DNA from: JAKALD01 sp963817785
GTDB taxonomy: Bacteria > Pseudomonadota > Gammaproteobacteria > Burkholderiales > SG8-39
Direction: 5' to 3'
Assembly (NCBI GenBank): GCA_963817785.1
Contig: CAWFPL010000006.1
Location: 1-64,000 of the forward strand
DNA: 64,000 nt
Under the pieces are notes generated by a model. It was not told the DNA's origin. It saw only the letters and a program-made list of their open reading frames with translations, and did no database searches. Position 1 is the stretch's first letter. Each line of letters starts with the position of its first letter. The position numbers and the translations under genes were made by a program. This document shows, piece after piece, positions 57,960-64,000 of the stretch.

Positions 57960-59074
57960 GCGTTGCCCCAGACCTCGCGCGCGGTTTCGACCACCAGCCG
58001 GATCTTCGCCGCCTGGTCGGCCGCGCTCACCTGGTTGCCGTGCACGGTGCTCGAGAAGCCGCACTGCGGCGACAGGCACAGCTGCTCGAGCGGCACGTGG
58101 CGCGCCGCCTCGAGGATGCGCTGCTTGAGCACGTCCTTCGGCTCGAGCGCGGCGAGCTTGGTGGTGACCAGGCCGAGCACCACGATCTTGCCCTTCGGCA
58201 CGAAGCGCAGCGGCGCGAAGTTTCCCGAGCGGGCGTCGTCGTACTCGAGAAAGTAGCCGTCCACCGCGAGCTCGTTGAACAGCGCCTCGGCCACCGGCTC
58301 GTAGCCGCCCTCGGCCGCCCAGGCGCTCTGGAAATTTCCACGGCACAGGTGGATGCACACCGTCATGCCCTTGGGGCGGTCCTTGATCGCGGCATTGATC
58401 AGGCGCGCGTAGCGCCGCGGCAGCTCGTTCGGATCGTCGCCGCGCTGCTTGGCGCCCTCGCGCATCTTCGGGTCGCACAGGTAGGCGAGGTTGGTGTCGT
58501 CGAGCTGCACGTAGGTGCAGCCCGCCTCGCCCAGGCTGCGCAGCTCGTCGCGGTAGCACTGCGCGACGTCGTCGTAGAACGGCTCCAGGTCCGGGTAGGC
58601 CTGGCGGCTGATCGCGGCGCGGCCGCCGCGGAAGTGCAGCATGGTCGGCGACGGGATGGTCACCTTGGGGGTGCGCCGGGTCGCCGACTTGAGGAACTGG
58701 AAGTCCTCGAGCTGGATCGGCTTGACGTGGCGCAGCTTGCCGGTCACGTGCATCACCGGCGGCGCAAAATCGACGTCGCCCTTGGCGCCGTGGAATTTGG
58801 CGGCAATGCCGCCGCGCACTTCCACGCCCTCCAGCTGCTGGAGGAAGTCGATGTGGAAGTAGGTGCGGCGGAACTCGCCGTCGGTCACGCCCTGCAGGCC
58901 CCAGTCCTCCTGCAGCCGCACGATCTCGCGGATCGAGCGGTCCTCGACCTCGCGCAGCTGCGCGGCGGAGATTTCTCCCTTGCGGCGGCTCTCTCTCGCC
59001 TCGAGCAGCTGCGGCGGGCGCAGGAAGCTGCCGACGTGATCGGCGCGGAAGGGCGGGGTGGCGCGCTGGGCCAT
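57956..59074 (-). CDS. MetE-like (cobalamin-independent methionine synthase C-terminal type) methyltransferase
   Basis: 372 residues, equal to a catalytic half of MetE, as in the YxjG/YxjH group. The zinc ligands are all visible: His242 and Cys244 (CIHLCRGNF), Glu277 (GYFLEYDD) and Cys338 (SPQCGFSS). ADHVGSFLRPP at the N-terminus and VTDGEFRRT are also characteristic. It should transfer a methyl group to a thiol such as homocysteine, from methyl-tetrahydrofolate or another donor. Last gene of an operon with an MTHFR-like and a methyltransferase-like gene. Confidence 0.88.
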   Translation of the reverse strand: MAQRATPPFRADHVGSFLRPPQLLEARESRRKGEISAAQLREVEDRSIREIVRLQEDWGLQGVTDGEFRRTYFHIDFLQQLEGVEVRGGIAAKFHGAKGDVDFAPPVMHVTGKLRHVKPIQLEDFQFLKSATRRTPKVTIPSPTMLHFRGGRAAISRQAYPDLEPFYDDVAQCYRDELRSLGEAGCTYVQLDDTNLAYLCDPKMREGAKQRGDDPNELPRRYARLINAAIKDRPKGMTVCIHLCRGNFQSAWAAEGGYEPVAEALFNELAVDGYFLEYDDARSGNFAPLRFVPKGKIVVLGLVTTKLAALEPKDVLKQRILEAARHVPLEQLCLSPQCGFSSTVHGNQVSAADQAAKIRLVVETAREVWGNA

Positions 59075-59110
59075 GGTGGGCTGCCTCCGTAGTCGAACGA
59101 AGGCCGGATT

Positions 59111-60037
59111 CTACTTCGCGGCGGCCTGCGCTGCCGCGCCGGAGCGCCGCAGCGCGATCGCGTCGCGCATCCACGCCGCGGTCCGCGCCACGCCGCCGAA
59201 GCTGAACAGGTGCACGCCGACCACGTTGCACGCGGCGTGCGACGCGCAATAGCGCGCGATGGCGGCGAGCTGCTCGCCGGGGTCGGTGTGGGTGACCAGG
59301 CGCACCGCCGTCATCCCCTGGTCGCGCAGGGCGCGCAGCGAGGCGCTGACGCCGCAGCGTTGCGCGAAGCGCAGCAGCGCCGCGGGGCTGCTCGGCCCGG
59401 CCAGGCCCACGTACACCGGCAGGGCCGGCGCGCGGCGCGCGAGCGCCCCGCAGTACTCGACGATACGCGCCGGGGCGAACGAGAACTGCGTGACCAGGTA
59501 GGCGCTCAGATTCTGCTCCGCCGCGAGCGCGAGCTTGTCCTCGAGAGCGCGCTCGAGGGCCCCGCGGGCGATGCGCGCATGGCCTTCCGGATAGCCGGGC
59601 AGGCCGACTTCGCGGATGCCGAGCTCGCCCAGCATGCCGTCGCGCAGCACGGCCGCGCCGTCCGGGTAAGGGCCGCGCGGCTGCGGATCGTCTCCGCCGA
59701 CCAGCAGCACCTTGGCCACGCCGGCCTCGCGCACCGCGCGGCCGATGAACGAACGCGCCTCTGCGCGCGAGCCGATGCGGCGCGCGGCCAGGTGCGGGAC
59801 CGGTTCCAGGCCGGCCTCGCGCAGCGCGACCAGGGTGGCGAGCGAATCGTCGAGCGCCAGCCGCGGCAGATGGTTGACGTGGACCCGGGTGCCCACCGGC
59901 AGCATCGCGGCGATCACGCGCGCGTCGGCGGCGCGGTCGGCGCTCATCTCGAGCGAGCCGCACGAGACCAGGTCCGCGATGCCCTCGTTCAGCTCGGCGG
60001 GCAGGCTGGGGAATGCGGCTTCGGCGGCGCTGGTCAT
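59111..60037 (-). CDS. methylenetetrahydrofolate reductase-like (MetF-type) protein
   Basis: 308 residues with the MTHFR TIM-barrel pattern: SCGSLEMSADRAADAR at the start, LVGGDDPQPRGPYPDGAAVL, GLPGYPEGHARIARG, and LVTQFSFAPARIVEYC. It normally reduces methylene-THF to methyl-THF with FAD. The sequence departs from canonical MetF at the N-terminus (the FEFFPP motif is missing, LEMSAD instead), so it may be a divergent paralogue serving this operon. Sits 36 bp upstream of the MetE-like gene and 3 bp downstream of the methyltransferase-like gene. Confidence 0.82.
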   Translation of the reverse strand: MTSAAEAAFPSLPAELNEGIADLVSCGSLEMSADRAADARVIAAMLPVGTRVHVNHLPRLALDDSLATLVALREAGLEPVPHLAARRIGSRAEARSFIGRAVREAGVAKVLLVGGDDPQPRGPYPDGAAVLRDGMLGELGIREVGLPGYPEGHARIARGALERALEDKLALAAEQNLSAYLVTQFSFAPARIVEYCGALARRAPALPVYVGLAGPSSPAALLRFAQRCGVSASLRALRDQGMTAVRLVTHTDPGEQLAAIARYCASHAACNVVGVHLFSFGGVARTAAWMRDAIALRRSGAAAQAAAK

Positions 60038-60040
60038 CGG

Positions 60041-61444
60041 TCAGGTCCTCTTTCGGGATACCACGTAGGATTCGTCGAGAAACCACAGGCCGCCGTGCGC
60101 CTGCAGCACCTCGCGCGTCGCATCCATGTAGCGCCGGCTGCCGATCACCTCGGCGAGCCGCTCGTCGTCGATCTGCGCCACGTACACGGCGGCGTTCCAG
60201 GCTGCGAACAGCGTCGAGGTGCCGATGCTGGCGGAGATCTCGGTCGGCAGGGTGTGCATCTCGTAGCGGAACACCGCGCGCGAGTCGGCGTAGGCGTTGA
60301 AGTTGTAGTGGCGCGCGTCCTTGCCCAGCTCGCCGCGCACCGCGCGCAGGATGTCGTGCCGTCCGGTGGTGAACGGATCCTCGTCGGGCCAGACCTTGCG
60401 CACGATTTCGATGCCCGGGTCGCGGCCGTAGGAGTGGATTCCCAGCAGCCTGCCGCCGGGTCCGAGCGCGCGCGCGAGCGGGGCGACCACCTTGGCCGCC
60501 TTGAACTCGGCGGGCACGCGGGCGCGGTAGGGCTGGGAGGCGATCACCAGGTCGTAGCCGGCGCGCGCCTGCCCCTGGCGCGGAATGACTTCGTGGAGCA
60601 GGAAGCGGAAGTCCTCGCGATAGATCACCAGCGTCACCGGACGCTCGTAGACCGGGTTGCCGCTCTTGAGGCTGTGCCGCGCCTGCCAGTTCTTGGCGAG
60701 GAAGGGCTCGAGCGCCGCGATCTGCTGGCTGAACTCGTGCCCGGTGGTGCCGGTCAAGGCCGCTTCGTGCCAGACCAGCGAGGTCGCCGCCGCGAGCGCC
60801 TTGGGCGCGAGCCAGGGCGCCTCGTTGTAGTACATGTTGGTGACCACCAGCACGGTCGCCGGGTGCTCGTAGAAGCGGTCGGCCATCTTGTCGAGCGACA
60901 GCCGCACGTCCTCGAGGCTCACCTCCTTGCCGACGAAGTAGAACGGCAGCGCCGGGAAGCGGGCGTGCATCTCGCGCATCACGCGCGTGAGCACCGTGCC
61001 GTCGCCCATGCCGGCGTCGAACACGCGCACTGCCGGCGGCCTGGGGTGGATGTGCGCGAGCTCCAGGCCGACGCGGCGCGCGATCACGCCCTTCTCGCTG
61101 CAGGTGTTGACGAACAGCAGATATTTCTGCCGGTTGTCGAAGAAGCGGAAGTTGCGCGACGGCGCAGCCTCGGCGGGAGGCGCGCTCGCCGGCGGCCCCG
61201 CGACGCGGATCAGCCGGCGCAGCTCCGGCGGGGCAGCGGGGGGCGTGGCCCCGTGATGGCGCATGAACACGCTGACCCGCTCGAGGGTCTCGGGGGTGAT
61301 GCGCGCGCCGTCGCGCAGGCGGGCGACGAACTTGCCGTCGTTCACCGCGCGGCGGCCGAAGGTCGATTCCGCAATCCCGTTGTGGCGGCAGAACTCCGCG
61401 ATGCTGTCGAGCAGCGCGCCGCCGGTTGCCGGCATGGCTTCCAC
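60041..61444 (-). CDS. HTH plus SAM-methyltransferase-like protein, unknown substrate
   Basis: 467 residues from GTG 61444 with GAGGAGGAGG upstream; ATG 61435 is also possible. Residues 1-65 resemble a small DNA-binding or regulatory helix-turn-helix (IAEFCRHNGIAESTFGRR). After a Pro/Ala linker, the rest resembles a Rossmann methyltransferase with SAM motif I VFDAGMGDGTVLTRV, followed by FVGKEVSLEDVRLSLDKM, and later LGPGGRLLGIHSYGRDPG. I do not recognise a characterised homologue. First gene of a one-carbon operon with MTHFR-like and MetE-like genes, so it may use or regenerate SAM, or act as its regulator. Confidence 0.75.
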   Translation of the reverse strand: MEAMPATGGALLDSIAEFCRHNGIAESTFGRRAVNDGKFVARLRDGARITPETLERVSVFMRHHGATPPAAPPELRRLIRVAGPPASAPPAEAAPSRNFRFFDNRQKYLLFVNTCSEKGVIARRVGLELAHIHPRPPAVRVFDAGMGDGTVLTRVMREMHARFPALPFYFVGKEVSLEDVRLSLDKMADRFYEHPATVLVVTNMYYNEAPWLAPKALAAATSLVWHEAALTGTTGHEFSQQIAALEPFLAKNWQARHSLKSGNPVYERPVTLVIYREDFRFLLHEVIPRQGQARAGYDLVIASQPYRARVPAEFKAAKVVAPLARALGPGGRLLGIHSYGRDPGIEIVRKVWPDEDPFTTGRHDILRAVRGELGKDARHYNFNAYADSRAVFRYEMHTLPTEISASIGTSTLFAAWNAAVYVAQIDDERLAEVIGSRRYMDATREVLQAHGGLWFLDESYVVSRKRT

Positions 61445-61517
61445 ACCACCTCCTCCTCGGTGCCGACGCTAGCCCCAAGGCGGGTGGGACGACAACCACC
61501 TTTTAATCTACGGAGAG

Positions 61518-61535
61518 AGTGGGAGATCGCCCACT
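61518..61535. terminator. short hairpin between membrane-protein and one-carbon operons
   Basis: AGTGGG and CCCACT form a 6-bp stem with loop AGATCG, 17 bp downstream (minus strand) of the membrane-protein stop. No U-run follows, so this is a weak terminator candidate. Confidence 0.3.
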
Positions 61536-61551
61536 ATGTAAAATCAATGTG

Positions 61552-62668
61552 TTACGCAATCACTTTCGGTTCGCTGAGGAGGGGCCACAGGCCGCGGCGC
61601 TCGACCAGGCGCGCGAGCAGGTCCATGACCAGCGCGCACTCGAGGCCGAAGGGCAGATAGCCCGCGTAGCCGAGCAACGGCATCTCGAACAGATGGAAGC
61701 GCTGCACGTACGGGATGCTGTAGTGCCACTTGGCGAGGCTGCCGTAGTTCCACAACTCCCAGAAGAACCCGCACACGAGAGCCGCCAGCGCGGGCTGCAG
61801 CAGCGGGCGCCAATCGCCGGCGGCGAGCGGCGCGAACAGCGTCTCGCCCAGGAGCAGTTGTTGCAGGCCCGCGAGGAGGAGGAGCGGGGCGAGCCACAGG
61901 AACGCGAACAGCGCCTGCGGCCAGACGCCGATGGCGAGCAGGGCGCAGGCGCCGGCCGCGAGCGCGAGCCAGGCGAGGACGCGGCTGCCGCGCAACGCGG
62001 GCAGCGCGAGCGCATCGAGCCGGGGAACCCCCGCGAGCCATGCCCAGGTGCTCGCCACCGCGGGCAGGACGGTGGCAAACGGCAGCGTCGCCTGAAGGAA
62101 GTACTGCCAGGCGCCGAGCGCGCGAAAGCCGCCGTAGTACCAGTTGGCGACGAACTGGTTGAGATACTCGAACAGCCACCACAGGCCCGCGCTCGCCGGA
62201 AAGAGGAGCAGAAACCAGCGCGTGCGATGCGCGAGCAGGGAGCGGCCGTCGCGGCGCTGCGCGAGGCCGTTGAGCGCCAGGATATAGCCGAGCCAGAGCA
62301 GGGTGAAGCTTTGGCGCTGCCAGCGCGCCGGCACGAGGTTCCGGCTCCACGCGAGCGACCAGCCGATCGCGATCAGCGCCCAGCCGACCCAGCCCCACCA
62401 GGGAAATTTGCCCGCGGCCGGGCGGGATGGCCGCGGGCGCGCGCGGGCGATGGCGAGCGCGTACAGCTTGAGCGTCGCGAGCACGGGCAGGCACAGCGCG
62501 ACGAACACGCTCCAGGAAAACGCGGCCTGAGGCACATCGACCGTGAGCGGCGGAAAGCTCAGGTAGGCCGATACGGAATGGCCCATGGCAAGAAGCCCGG
62601 CGAGCGGAGCGGCCCAGCACACGGCGAGCGCGAGCAGCAGAGCCAGAATGGCGCGCACGCGCACCGCC

Positions 62669-62676
<8 letters not shown>
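61552..62676 (-). CDS. polytopic integral membrane protein, unknown function
   Basis: 374 residues with about nine to ten hydrophobic segments, beginning with ILALLLALAVCWAAPLAGLL. Conserved-looking loop motifs are FEYLNQFVANWYYGGFRALG and FFWELWNYGSLAKWHYSIPY; the latter is rich in aromatic and His residues and may form a site at the membrane surface. I do not recognise a family. Its start overlaps the end of dinB by 8 nt, so it is co-transcribed with dinB. The C-terminal GYLPFGLECALVMDLLARL is another likely helix. Confidence 0.8.
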
Positions 62677-63751
<1,075 letters not shown>

Positions 63752-63809
63752 GAATAAGTTTAGCCCTGGGACTGGATGGATGTACATGCCTGGGCCATAA
63801 TCCCGGGCC

Positions 63810-64000
63810 ATGACCACCACTTGGCTCGAGGGCCTGAACGCCGCCCAGCGCGAGGCCGCGACCTACGGCGCGCGCACGGCCGGCGGCGGCTGGAGCGCCG
63901 GCCCGCTGCTGGTGATCGCCGGGGCGGGCACCGGCAAGACCAACACGCTCGCGCACCGGGTGGCGCACCTGATTCTGAGCGGGGTGGCGCCCGAGCGGCT
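63810..64000 (+). CDS. UvrD/Rep-family helicase, N-terminal part (cut by window end)
   Basis: The open frame from ATG 63810 runs off the window. It reads MTTTWLEGLNAAQREAA, the Q-motif of superfamily 1A helicases, then Walker A VIAGAGTGKTNTLAHR. An insert ARTAGGGWSAG lies between them. The family unwinds DNA in repair and replication restart. Divergent from dinB with only 58 bp between the starts. The rest of the protein is outside the window, so UvrD, Rep and PcrA-type cannot be separated. Confidence 0.88.
   Translation, partial: MTTTWLEGLNAAQREAATYGARTAGGGWSAGPLLVIAGAGTGKTNTLAHRVAHLILSGVAPER

Noticed and set aside
57873..61499. A 1208-codon open frame on the minus strand
   Set aside because: It runs antisense or out of frame across four recognised genes, with Arg/Ala/Pro-rich translation and no domain. 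It is a by-product of high GC at third codon positions.

Overview
The window looks like chromosomal DNA of a high-GC betaproteobacterium, probably Burkholderiales or a relative, possibly an uncultured soil or water lineage. This rests on base composition, gene content (PA2779/PA2778-type pair, family III CoA-transferases, TauABC/SsuABC-type transporters with many substrate-binding proteins) and FNR-type promoters. I see no rRNA, tRNA, CRISPR array, prophage or complete insertion sequence. The window ends inside a UvrD/Rep-type helicase gene.

Region 1 (about 1.5-35.8 kb) is a catabolic island of small operons, each next to an IclR or GntR regulator. It starts with an IclR regulator, a thiamine-diphosphate enzyme, a GMC flavoprotein and a carboxymuconolactone-decarboxylase-family protein (1.5-6.2 kb). 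Next come a GntR regulator and bioB, divergent from a CoA-transferase / acyl-CoA carboxylase operon (8.3-14.3 kb). That operon has one biotin carboxylase, one biotin carrier and two different carboxyltransferases, and an ABC importer follows it (14.4-17.2 kb). A bioF-bioD-bioA cassette with a fourth, unrecognised gene follows (17.25-20.94 kb). A 41-bp direct repeat containing the 3' end of an ABC permease gene lies on both sides of the cassette. The rest of the island holds a flavoprotein, acyl-CoA dehydrogenase, AcuI-type reductase, second CoA-transferase, IclR/GntR pair, ArgH-like lyase, OB-fold protein plus thiolase, third CoA-transferase, an orphan binding protein, and a short dehydrogenase / CMD / class II aldolase operon. 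Inferred logic: import, CoA activation, carboxylation or oxidation, thiolysis, with biotin made locally for the carboxylase. The substrate cannot be read from the sequence.

Region 2 (35.8-56.4 kb) looks like chromosomal stress and storage metabolism: PolX, nicotinamidase plus nicotinate phosphoribosyltransferase, a DUF504-primase/polymerase pair, a GroEL paralogue, a five-gene glycogen operon (glgC-glgP-glgA-kinase-DHH) and an aspartate 4-decarboxylase-hemerythrin pair. Four FNR/ANR-like boxes sit 31-32 bp (centre to centre) from -10-like hexamers in front of the pncA-type, groEL, glgC and asdA genes, which suggests one oxygen- or stress-responsive regulon. A low-GC orphan gene (42.7-43.9 kb) and an amidase interrupt this region.

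Region 3 (56.5-64 kb) holds a PA2779/PA2778-type secreted pair, a one-carbon module (methyltransferase-like, MTHFR-like and MetE-like genes), a membrane protein, dinB and the start of a helicase gene.

Most noteworthy: (i) the fourth gene of the biotin cassette encodes a small protein with a complete ferritin-like diiron pattern (E52, E79xxH82, E144, E174xxH177) where a pimeloyl-forming gene would be expected; (ii) the 41-bp repeats around that cassette; (iii) a GroEL paralogue with Asp52 replaced by Ser and no GGM tail, downstream of a DUF504-PrimPol pair; (iv) the shared FNR-type promoter layout.
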